Assembly: GCA_034439915.1 (NCBI GenBank)
Contig: JAWXBI010000230.1
Coordinates: forward strand, 1 to 7,100
From: JADJLQ01 sp034439915
GTDB taxonomy: Bacteria; Bacteroidota; Bacteroidia; Chitinophagales; Saprospiraceae
Length of the DNA: 7,100 nt
Direction: 5' to 3'
Positions 1 through 5,944 of this stretch are shown in pieces (within the stretch, counting starts at the first letter, position 1; each line of letters begins with the position of its first letter). Both the position numbers and the translations under genes were made by a program. The notes beneath the pieces are model-generated. The model did not search any database. It had not been told where the DNA came from and saw only the letters and a list, made by a program, of their open reading frames with translations.

Positions 1-79
1 ATTGGGATGGTCGCAGTACAACTGCTCGACAACATTGCTGCTCCCCAACTTTTCGGAGGTCACCCATTTAGTGGATTAA
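1..79. other. Unassigned left edge, downstream of cdd
   Basis: This is the stretch between the window edge and the cdd stop codon. On the plus strand two frames are open from the edge. One runs to a TAA at 77-79, the other to a TGA at 133-135, which would overlap the end of cdd. Either could be the tail of a convergent gene, but the peptides (44 residues or fewer) carry no motif I recognise. No terminator hairpin is evident. I do not call a gene here. Confidence 0.3.
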
Positions 80-80
80 G

Positions 81-560
81 TCATTTCAATAATTTGGAAC
101 CGAAGGAGTGCGGTAAAATTTCTTTGATACTTTGAAATGCATTCAATTCTTTACCGGCAGTAGTGCCGACAAGGATACGAATGGGTGATTTTTGTTTGTC
201 TTCCAGTTCATTAATGACCTGACGACATGCCCCACAGGGATAGCCTGGTTCTGTTAATTCGTGTTTTGGGTTTTTACATACCACGGCAAGGGCGACAATT
301 TTCTTTTTTGGGTCAGACATATAAGCATGGGCCAGGGCAGTACGTTCAGCACAAAGACACAAGGGATAAGAAGCATTTTCAATATTGGTTCCAATATAAA
401 TCGCCCCTGTTTCATTCAAAACAGCAACGCCCACCGAAAATCCGGAATAAGGGGAATAACTGTATTTTAAGGCGCGCTGTGCCTGTTTAAACAAATGGCG
501 GTCGCTGGCATTTATTACCGGGTCCGGGTAGATTGACTTATGTTTAGCGATCTTTGACAC
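81..560 (-). CDS. cdd: Cytidine deaminase (zinc-dependent, small tetrameric type)
   Basis: The enzyme deaminates cytidine and deoxycytidine to uridine and deoxyuridine in the cytoplasmic pyrimidine salvage pathway. The 159-aa protein has the whole family signature. SPYSGFSVG (residues 36-44) is the N-terminal substrate loop, and N59 and E61 in GTNIENASYP are the ribose-binding pair. CAER at 70-73 supplies zinc ligand C70 and the catalytic proton shuttle E72. PCGACRQ at 108-114 supplies zinc ligands C109 and C112. The three-cysteine zinc site and the length fit the homotetrameric (Bacillus-like) class rather than the dimeric E. coli class. The start is GTG at 560: an in-frame stop (TAA at 564-566, read on the minus strand) lies just upstream, and the next internal ATG falls after the zinc motif. 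The gene is divergent from the flippase-like gene with only 14 nt between start codons. No -7 element is visible upstream. Confidence 0.95.
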   Translation of the reverse strand: MSKIAKHKSIYPDPVINASDRHLFKQAQRALKYSYSPYSGFSVGVAVLNETGAIYIGTNIENASYPLCLCAERTALAHAYMSDPKKKIVALAVVCKNPKHELTEPGYPCGACRQVINELEDKQKSPIRILVGTTAGKELNAFQSIKEILPHSFGSKLLK

Positions 561-574
561 TTGTTATTAATTTG

Positions 575-1843
575 ATGTTGAACCGGATAAATGAAATTTT
601 AAAAAACTCCAGATATGCTTTTCTGGCTGCCTTAATTTCAAGGCCTGCCGGATTGTTGATTTTTTCCGTTTGGATAGCACACCGGTGGAGTTTTTCCGAA
701 ATTGCCTTGTTTGAGTCATTTTCAATATTTCAATTCCTGCTTTTTTTTGCCTGGTTGCCGGCGTGGGGCAATGTGTCCCTTATGCAAACGGCCAGGGAAG
801 ATGAAAGGTCTCAAAAATCATTCCTATTTTCCAATCTATTCTTCGGATGGGTTTTAGTAACGGTTGTTTATTTTGTTTTCAGTTTGTTTTGGACGTCCTT
901 ATTACCCGGTATCGACCGGGCAGCTCACTGGATCACAGTCTATATCCTCATCCTTTTTTATTATTTTATTCAGGTCCATATTTATAAAAATTTTATTGAA
1001 GACCATCCGGGTATTCAATGGTTTTTGGCTGCCGTACTTTTTCTATCCTGGATCGTGTTGGGGTTTTATACCAGGGATTTTTATAGCTATATGCAGTATC
1101 AGGTGATTGCCAGCGCACTAATTTTGGTGGTATTAAAAAGGGGCAGGATTCAACCTTTAGTCATTCAATGGAAATTCTGGAAACAGGTCATGATTTACAG
1201 CGTATATTCTTTTACCGGGGGACTGGGACCTGCCCTGGCTGCTTATTTCGTGCAATTCCGGTTTGGCTTGGGCAATGAGCTCAATTGGTTTAGGTATGGA
1301 ACCAGGGAGCTGCCCATCTTACCAACCTGGCTGGCAGGGTTTGCACAATCTCATTTAAAGGATAAACTGGATACTGAAGTTCAATTGTTTGCATTAAAAC
1401 AGGGAGTAGCACGGCAAATCCATTTGGTATTTATTCCGCTGGTACTATTGATTGTTTTTTCGGAATTTGTTTTTTCCGTTTTGTTTGGACACGCATTTGT
1501 GGAAGCCTCCAAATTGATGAGTATCTTTTTATTGATCTACCTTCCGCGAATGATTTTTTCACAGGTTATACTTCAGTCGAGGCAACAGAGCCAGGTTTTA
1601 TTGTTCACCGGAGTTATCGAATTGGTTTTTATGATTGCCGCAGCCTTGATCTGGGTGCCGGTTTACGGACTGGAAGCCTTAGTCTGGGTACTGGTTGTCG
1701 GGTCTGCGCTCGAAAAACTGATACATATCGGTTACTTATGGGTTAAATATAAAATGCCGGTATCACTTTTTTTACCGGTAAAATCATTTTTAGTTTTTAT
1801 GATCGCTCTGCTTACTTCATTTGGAATAAAATCTATCCTGTGA
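575..1843 (+). CDS. Polytopic inner-membrane protein, probable polysaccharide/lipid flippase (MOP superfamily, Wzx-like)
   Basis: This is a 422-aa, strongly hydrophobic protein with many aromatic residues. Hydrophobic segments lie near residues 14-34, 45-64, 83-106, 119-133, 149-165 and 172-187, with further ones after a more polar middle, giving roughly 12 in total. The central motif WFRYGTRELP (238-247) resembles the conserved loop I associate with Wzx-like oligosaccharide flippases of Bacteroidota. The second half repeats the hydrophobic layout of the first, as in MOP transporters. Family knowledge suggests it moves a lipid-linked saccharide across the inner membrane; the substrate cannot be read from the sequence. 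I chose ATG 575 over the in-frame TTG at 554, because TTG would place the start inside the divergent cdd gene and ATG gives a natural MLNRINEILKNS amphipathic beginning. Its stop overlaps the prmC start (GTGA), so the two are probably translationally coupled. An unrelated multi-pass transporter remains possible. Confidence 0.6.
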   Translation: MLNRINEILKNSRYAFLAALISRPAGLLIFSVWIAHRWSFSEIALFESFSIFQFLLFFAWLPAWGNVSLMQTAREDERSQKSFLFSNLFFGWVLVTVVYFVFSLFWTSLLPGIDRAAHWITVYILILFYYFIQVHIYKNFIEDHPGIQWFLAAVLFLSWIVLGFYTRDFYSYMQYQVIASALILVVLKRGRIQPLVIQWKFWKQVMIYSVYSFTGGLGPALAAYFVQFRFGLGNELNWFRYGTRELPILPTWLAGFAQSHLKDKLDTEVQLFALKQGVARQIHLVFIPLVLLIVFSEFVFSVLFGHAFVEASKLMSIFLLIYLPRMIFSQVILQSRQQSQVLLFTGVIELVFMIAAALIWVPVYGLEALVWVLVVGSALEKLIHIGYLWVKYKMPVSLFLPVKSFLVFMIALLTSFGIKSIL

Positions 1844-2679
1844 AGATGACCCCATTGGATAGATTAAAACAAAACACATTTAAAAAACTGCTCCCCGAAT
1901 ATGGTAGCCGGGAATCCCGGGCACTGATCCGGGCCCTGGAAGAGGATTTACAAGCTCATCCGAAAACCACGATCGACGGTGATGACCTGATAATCTGGAA
2001 TGAGGCAGTTCAACGATTATTGGACCATGAACCGGTGGCTTATATCACGGGTAAAGCATATTTTCTGCACCTGAAATTAAAAGTAGACCCAAGGGTATTG
2101 ATTCCCAGACCGGAAACAGAAACCTTGGTCATCGAGGCTATTCAACAACTCAAACCAATTACCTGTCCCACCGTATTGGATATTGGTACCGGCAGTGGAT
2201 GTATCGCGTTGGCTATCCGGTCTGCTTTTAGTGAATGCAGGGTGTACGGATTGGATATAGATCCCCTGGTTTTGAATGTTGCTAAGGAAAATGCGCAACA
2301 CCAACAATTGGATGTGGAGTGGCTGCAAGCCGATATTCTGGAACAGAAGCTCTGGAAAAACCTGCCCGGTGAATTGGACATGATCATCAGTAACCCCCCT
2401 TATATTTTGGAAAGTGAAAAAAAATATATGTCTGTTTCAACCCTGAAATATGAGCCCCCGCTGGCTTTGTTTTCCGGCGATGATCCAGTCCGGTTTTATA
2501 AAGCCATTGCAGCTTTTGGAATTCTGCATTTAAAATCCGGAGGAAGAGTCATGGTGGAGATCAATGAATTTCTGGTAGAAGCAACGATGGCTGTATTGGC
2601 TTTACCTGGCTATACAAAACCTGAATTAATCCAGGACCTGAGCGGCAAAGACAGGATCATCTCGATGGTAAAATTATAA
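1840..2679 (+). CDS. prmC: Peptide chain release factor N5-glutamine methyltransferase (PrmC/HemK)
   Basis: PrmC transfers a methyl group from S-adenosylmethionine to the glutamine of the GGQ motif in release factors RF1 and RF2, which raises termination efficiency. The 279-aa length is typical. The N-terminal helical substrate-recognition part (about 1-85) ends in EPVAYITGKAYF (64-75), followed by the linker motif LIPRPETE (87-94). The Rossmann-like domain shows motif I DIGTGSG (114-120), the acidic residue of motif II in GLDID (137-141, D139), and the diagnostic NPPY (185-188) that binds the target glutamine side chain. The start may be GTG 1840, overlapping the preceding stop by 4 nt, or ATG 1846 two codons later; both keep every motif. 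The old name hemK came from a mistaken haem role. It lies directly downstream of the flippase-like gene with no functional link that I know of. Confidence 0.96.
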   Translation: MKMTPLDRLKQNTFKKLLPEYGSRESRALIRALEEDLQAHPKTTIDGDDLIIWNEAVQRLLDHEPVAYITGKAYFLHLKLKVDPRVLIPRPETETLVIEAIQQLKPITCPTVLDIGTGSGCIALAIRSAFSECRVYGLDIDPLVLNVAKENAQHQQLDVEWLQADILEQKLWKNLPGELDMIISNPPYILESEKKYMSVSTLKYEPPLALFSGDDPVRFYKAIAAFGILHLKSGGRVMVEINEFLVEATMAVLALPGYTKPELIQDLSGKDRIISMVKL

Positions 2680-2685
2680 AACGTA

Positions 2686-2726
2686 GCGGCAAGGCGCGAA
2701 GTGACAGCGTCTTTCGGGACAGCCGC
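2686..2726. repeat. GC-rich interrupted hairpin after prmC
   Basis: GCGGC (2686-2690) pairs with GCCGC (2722-2726). The adjoining AAGGCGC (2691-2697) pairs with GCGTCTT (2707-2713) including one G-U pair, around a 9-nt loop. An 8-nt unpaired stretch (2714-2721) interrupts the 3' arm. No T run follows on the plus strand, so it is not a standard intrinsic terminator for prmC. It could be a REP-like intergenic element or a 3'-end stabilising structure. The surrounding bases are more GC-rich than the A/T-rich sequence just downstream. Confidence 0.4.
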
Positions 2727-2752
2727 CGACCTGCAAATAAAAATTCAATTTT

Positions 2753-2774
2753 AAAAAAACGATCAAGAGATCGT
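2753..2774 (-). terminator. Intrinsic terminator for the minus-strand lipoprotein/lptB unit
   Basis: Read on the minus strand, a perfect 6-bp stem (ACGATC with GATCGT) encloses the tetraloop TCTT and is followed at once by a run of T residues (2758-2753 on the plus strand are A). This is a short but complete rho-independent arrangement. It lies about 80 nt past the stop of the last minus-strand lipoprotein gene and faces the end of prmC, so it probably closes the xerD-side transcription unit. On the plus strand the same hairpin lacks a T tract. Confidence 0.6.
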
Positions 2775-2853
2775 GTTAGATCAATGGCATCGCGTCAGTG
2801 CAGGCGAATAAATTTTAGCACTCCTGTCCGAGGAAGCCTCATTTCAAATAAAA

Positions 2854-3171
2854 TTATTTTAAGGTATCCCATAGCGGTTTCACCGGTGTGGTATGGTCCA
2901 GATTGATATTGGTATCTACTGAAGGTTTTATAGGTTTGAGGGGGATGGAAATGGAATCCAGCAGATACCGTCGGGAAAGTGATAAAAAGAAAGAATCGAC
3001 GGCTACTTCTGCCTGTAACCTTACTTTGGATTGGCAGATCGAGTCCTGTTCCTGGCGATATGCTTCTAAACGGTCCTGGGTCAGTGTAAGTACCGATTTT
3101 GGGATACCTTCCTTCTGGCATGCAGTCAGGGTGATCAAGCAGATAATAAATAGTTTACCGGCTGCGTACAT
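2854..3171 (-). CDS. Small putative lipoprotein (second of a related pair downstream of lptB)
   Basis: I do not recognise the family. The 105-aa product begins with a lipoprotein signal peptide: a short basic start, a hydrophobic stretch (7-16) and the lipobox LTAC with the lipidated cysteine at C18. The residues after it, CQKEG, are charged and polar. They loosely resemble the export signal that follows the cysteine in surface lipoproteins of some Bacteroidota, so outer-membrane or surface placement is possible (inference). The mature part is a predicted charged helix (about 30-75), followed by a proline-rich tail with repeated KP pairs. DSIC (43-46), then 12 residues, then DSFF matches the pattern DSLC-x12-DSIY of the neighbouring upstream gene. 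The reading frame overlaps that gene by 17 nt, which indicates co-translation. It is the last gene before the terminator. Confidence 0.7.
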   Translation of the reverse strand: MYAAGKLFIICLITLTACQKEGIPKSVLTLTQDRLEAYRQEQDSICQSKVRLQAEVAVDSFFLSLSRRYLLDSISIPLKPIKPSVDTNINLDHTTPVKPLWDTLK

Positions 3172-3424
3172 TGATCTGGGTGGTGTCTAATAGTTGACGG
3201 ATTTCAACCAGTCGTTTTTGATAAATACTATCATAAGCAAGGCGGTACAGAGAGTCTGTCCGTTTTACACAGAGACTGTCCAGCAGAGGTTGTTCTTCAT
3301 TGACCAGGCGCTGAAACATCGTATCACTCATAGCGACCCAGGTTTTTATGGTTCTGGGGTTGGTGGATTTGCAGGCAATCAACCCGATAAAAAAAATATA
3401 AAAAATAATGATCCCCCTTTTCAT
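3155..3424 (-). CDS. Small putative lipoprotein (first of a related pair downstream of lptB)
   Basis: The 89-aa product has a lipoprotein signal peptide, with KR at 2-3, a hydrophobic core (4-16) and lipobox LIAC with C18 as the acylated cysteine. The mature part is short, charged and probably helical, rich in Leu, Arg, Asp and Ser (LLDSLC at 47-52, DSLYRLAYDSIY further on). No known domain is evident. It shares with the next gene the pattern D-S-[LI]-C, 12 residues, D-S-[IF]-[YF], and a later LLD, which suggests an old tandem duplication. Its ATG overlaps the lptB stop (ATGA), so it is very likely translated with lptB. It is far too short for LptC, which is about 180-200 residues. A role in the cell envelope is inference from the signal peptide and the neighbourhood. 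Confidence 0.72.
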   Translation of the reverse strand: MKRGIIIFYIFFIGLIACKSTNPRTIKTWVAMSDTMFQRLVNEEQPLLDSLCVKRTDSLYRLAYDSIYQKRLVEIRQLLDTTQINVRSR

Positions 3425-4182
3425 GAGGCTGGTAATTCTTGTGTTTTTTTCCTCAATTCGAAACTAGCTCCCAAATATACTTTTCGTACAAGAGGGTCTG
3501 CTGCCAGGGCCTCCGCAGTGCCTTCCCGCAATATACTGCCTTCAAAAATCAGGTATGCCCGGTCGGTAATGGACAAGGTTTCCTGTACGTTGTGATCGGT
3601 AATTAGGATACCGATATTCCTCAGTTTTAAACCTGCAACAATAGCCTGGATATCCTCCACGGCTATGGGGTCAATTCCGGCGAATGGTTCATCCAGTAAA
3701 ATAAATTTTGGGTTTGTAGCAAGCGCACGGGCGATTTCTGTCCTTCGTCTTTCCCCCCCGGACAAAGAATCCCCGGCGTTTTTACGCACTTTATGAAGGC
3801 CAAATTCATCCAGCAGGGATTCAAGGCTTTCTTTTTGTTCTTGTTTTGATAAAGAAGTCATTTCAAGCACCGCGGAAATATTGTCTTCCACACTGAGCTT
3901 TCGGAATACGGATGGCTCCTGCGGAAGATAACCAATGCCCCGCCTTGCGCGGAGGTACATCGGAAAATCAGTGATGTCTTCGGTATCCAGGAATACTTTG
4001 CCGCTGTTGGGTTTAATGAATCCTACCACCATATAAAACGTAGTGGTCTTGCCTGCTCCGTTAGGCCCAAGTAAACCAACGATTTCTCCCTGGTGGACAT
4101 TAACAGACACATCCTTCACCACCTCTCGTTGGCCATACCGTTTAAATAAATGTTCACTTCTGAGGAGTATTTTGTCGTCCAT
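3421..4182 (-). CDS. lptB: Lipopolysaccharide export ABC transporter ATP-binding protein LptB
   Basis: LptB is the cytoplasmic ATPase of the LptB2FGC complex, which extracts LPS from the inner membrane and pushes it along the Lpt bridge to the outer membrane. The 253-aa protein is a complete ABC nucleotide-binding domain: Walker A GPNGAGKTT (39-47), Q-loop within YLPQEPSVFRKLSVEDNI (Q88), signature LSGGE (140-144), Walker B FILLDE (160-165, catalytic E165), D-loop GIDP, and the H-loop H197 in ITDHNV. YLPQEPSVFRKL followed by SGGERRRTEIARAL is the LptB form rather than the branched-chain amino-acid transporter form, its closest relative. The start at 4182 lies 5 nt after the upstream stop; the gene ends in an ATGA overlap with the first small lipoprotein. 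The membrane partners LptF, LptG and LptC are not in this window. Confidence 0.95.
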   Translation of the reverse strand: MDDKILLRSEHLFKRYGQREVVKDVSVNVHQGEIVGLLGPNGAGKTTTFYMVVGFIKPNSGKVFLDTEDITDFPMYLRARRGIGYLPQEPSVFRKLSVEDNISAVLEMTSLSKQEQKESLESLLDEFGLHKVRKNAGDSLSGGERRRTEIARALATNPKFILLDEPFAGIDPIAVEDIQAIVAGLKLRNIGILITDHNVQETLSITDRAYLIFEGSILREGTAEALAADPLVRKVYLGASFELRKKTQELPAS

Positions 4183-4187
4183 GCCGT

Positions 4188-5801
4188 TTATTTTATCCAG
4201 GTGATTTGTTCTCTAAGTTCCCAATTTGCCCTCACACTGATATTTTTTTTAAGTAAAATTTTCTCCGGTAAGTTCTTGGTAGTATAGTCCCCTCCGTTCC
4301 ATCGTCCATTTCGGTTTTTGTCCTCCACGATTTCTAAGGTGTATGCAGAAGGATTTAGAAAGTTATAGGTTTTTTGAAACCCGGGTATACCTTCAATGGT
4401 GGAAGATACGATGTCCCGGTCGTCTTGTTTGAGGGTGATGATATACCGGTTCATTGAATCCAGATTGTCTATTTCGAGCATTAAAGTTCCTGCCGTCAAC
4501 GAGTTTAATCCTTTTATTTTTAATTTCAGGGTATCCGTCCCCATGCCTTTGAAGTCCAGAATAGCCCCGGGAAGGAGGGTTAGGCTATAGGTTTGTTGTT
4601 CAGTACATCTGCATTCAAAGGTCACTATATGAAGGGTGTTGCTGGTATCCATTTTATACGTCGCGGGTTGTCGTGTCGTATCGTCTATAAATAGGATTTT
4701 GGAGGTATCTATCTGACCAACCGGATGGTTAAAAGTCAACTCAACAGGGAATCCTGGGGCAATTTCTATAGATGGACTTCGGGCTTGCAGGAGTTTAAAG
4801 GAGTCCACTGACGGCCGTCTGATTTTTGAAACCAATATCGTGTCCGCGGGCTTGCTGAGATAGTTGATTTCTAATGACCAGTCCCTAAGGCTATCCGGGG
4901 TGTAAAAAACCATCACGGTGTCTTTGAGGCTCATGGTAAATAGCTTGATCTGTGGGTTAGCCGCTTTGAGCACCAGGTCTTGGTGAGGGAAATTGGTCTG
5001 CAGTTTTACCAACCCGGCTGTCTCCGTATCGAAGCCCATTAACCTTGGTTTGACGAAAGAAGAATAATACCGGAGGAGGAGCGAAGTGCTGTCTTCACCG
5101 GGCCTGACCCTGCGATCGAGAAAGGCAATTTTTTCTTTGTCCTGATCATAGAGATAATTGGAATTGGCATCTTCAAGGGCGAAGATTTTATAGGTGGTGT
5201 CTTTGATATTTTCAATGATAAAATTTCCATTGGCATCGGAGCGGCTGAAATAAACCGGTCTTTGTTTGTAAACCAGGGAGTCCGCTTCGGATTCATATAA
5301 CATGATCAATTGATCTTCTTTAAATTCCCCCGTGACGGCGTCCTGGAGTTTGCCGGCGATGTAAGCGGTATCGATGATGTCCCCGGTGCTGAAGACAAAT
5401 CGCAGGTTTCGAACGGCATTATTCTCTGTGATGTCTTTGATGGCTTTGCCAAAATTGACGGTGTAGGTCGTATTGGCTTTAAGTACTTCGCGGGGATCAA
5501 ATTTTAAAACAACGCCCTTTCCTTTCAATTCTATTTTTGGGGTATAGGTCAGTGGGGGGGAGGTCACTACTTGTTTGAAGGCATCTTCGATCTTTACCCA
5601 TTCGTTGAATTTAATAATGATATCCTGTTCAGCGGTGACCGGGTTAAAATTCCGTTGCAGGTTTGGGGTGGATTCCACCGAGTCGATGACTGGTGGCGTG
5701 GTATCCCTGGACCCGCCTTCCGGATTTCCAATATTGGCACATTGGTATATTGCTGAGGAGGTTAAGAGGAAGACTATAAATTTCCTGGACAGGTTAGGCA
5801 T
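4188..5801 (-). CDS. Ig-like (Big_5) domain envelope protein, probable lipoprotein
   Basis: The 537-aa product starts with a signal sequence (RK at 6-7, hydrophobic 8-19) ending at C21. It continues CANIGNPEGGSRDTTPP, a beginning I associate with Big_5-containing lipoproteins of Bacteroidota. The residues before the cysteine (AIYQC) do not fit the usual lipobox, which wants a small residue at -1, so lipidation is likely but not certain. Domains: Big_5 Ig-like fold about 33-140, a carboxypeptidase-regulatory-like beta domain about 146-228 (DANGNFIIENI..TTYKI), then a long beta-rich region. EDANSNYLYDQD (210-221) and EDKNRNGRWNGGDY (493-506) look like repeated Asp/Asn calcium-loop-like motifs. 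ATG 5801 is chosen because a -7 promoter element lies just upstream. An in-frame start at 5930 would add 43 residues translated from the tandem repeats. Function is unknown; an outer-membrane or periplasmic structural or binding role is inferred. Confidence 0.82.
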   Translation of the reverse strand: MPNLSRKFIVFLLTSSAIYQCANIGNPEGGSRDTTPPVIDSVESTPNLQRNFNPVTAEQDIIIKFNEWVKIEDAFKQVVTSPPLTYTPKIELKGKGVVLKFDPREVLKANTTYTVNFGKAIKDITENNAVRNLRFVFSTGDIIDTAYIAGKLQDAVTGEFKEDQLIMLYESEADSLVYKQRPVYFSRSDANGNFIIENIKDTTYKIFALEDANSNYLYDQDKEKIAFLDRRVRPGEDSTSLLLRYYSSFVKPRLMGFDTETAGLVKLQTNFPHQDLVLKAANPQIKLFTMSLKDTVMVFYTPDSLRDWSLEINYLSKPADTILVSKIRRPSVDSFKLLQARSPSIEIAPGFPVELTFNHPVGQIDTSKILFIDDTTRQPATYKMDTSNTLHIVTFECRCTEQQTYSLTLLPGAILDFKGMGTDTLKLKIKGLNSLTAGTLMLEIDNLDSMNRYIITLKQDDRDIVSSTIEGIPGFQKTYNFLNPSAYTLEIVEDKNRNGRWNGGDYTTKNLPEKILLKKNISVRANWELREQITWIK

Positions 5802-5811
5802 TCGGCAGGTG

Positions 5812-5819
5812 CAAAGGTA
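5812..5819 (-). promoter_or_regulatory. Bacteroidota -7 promoter element for the Big_5 gene
   Basis: The minus strand reads TACCTTTG, a perfect TAnnTTTG, ending 10 nt before the ATG at 5801. With a start of transcription a few bases downstream, the mRNA leader would be only a few nucleotides long. The -33 position falls within the 8-bp repeats, where no TTG is present on this strand, so that half of the promoter is poor. The element supports the shorter protein start and independent transcription of the Big_5-lptB unit. Confidence 0.55.
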
Positions 5820-5830
5820 AGGATGTTCGG

Positions 5831-5886
5831 TTGCTGAATTGCTGAATTGCTGAATTGTTGAATTGTTGAATTGTTGAATTGTTGAA
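5831..5886. repeat. Seven tandem 8-bp repeats TTG[C/T]TGAA
   Basis: Seven perfect-length octamers lie head to tail: three TTGCTGAA (5831-5854), then four TTGTTGAA (5855-5886). The single C/T change splits the array into two homogeneous blocks, as expected from slippage or stepwise duplication. The array sits between the xerD stop and the -7 element of the Big_5 gene. If translated on the minus strand it would give a low-complexity QQFNNSTI-like peptide, seen as an artefact at the start of an over-extended reading frame. Confidence 0.95.
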
Positions 5887-5944
5887 TTGTCAGGGCCGTC
5901 ACCAATCGTTAACGGTTGACAATTTGACAATTTGACAATTCAAC
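5881..5944. repeat. 12-bp inverted repeat spanning the xerD 3' end
   Basis: GTTGAATTGTCA (5881-5892) is the exact reverse complement of TGACAATTCAAC (5933-5944), with 40 nt between them. One arm is the end of the octamer array; the other runs across the xerD stop codon. The loop holds the palindrome CGTTAACG (5907-5914). In the xerD transcript the two arms could fold into a long-loop stem right after the stop codon. No T run follows, so it is not an ordinary terminator. Confidence 0.7.
5916..5939. repeat. Three tandem 8-bp repeats TTGACAAT
   Basis: Three exact copies of TTGACAAT lie end to end and stop one base before the last base of the xerD stop codon. The unit has the same 8-bp period as the nearby TTG[C/T]TGAA array and shares its TTG start. 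It is partly complementary to that array, so the two look like oppositely oriented relatives of one repeat family, separated by about 30 nt. Confidence 0.92.

Noticed and set aside
554..574. TTG start for the flippase-like protein seven codons upstream
   Set aside because: It overlaps the cdd coding region and uses a rare start codon, while ATG 575 is available immediately downstream.
2830..2840. Short hairpin GAGG-AAG-CCTC as a plus-strand terminator for prmC
   Set aside because: A 4-bp stem with a 3-nt loop and no continuous T run is too weak, and it lies about 150 nt after the prmC stop.
3194..3595. 133-aa plus-strand reading frame opposite lptB and the first lipoprotein
   Set aside because: It is a shadow of two well-supported minus-strand genes, with no motif, promoter or neighbour to support it.
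5802..5930. N-terminal 43-residue extension of the Big_5 protein
   Set aside because: It is translated from tandem repeats, precedes a clear signal peptide, and lies upstream of the -7 promoter element. The start at 5801 explains everything better.
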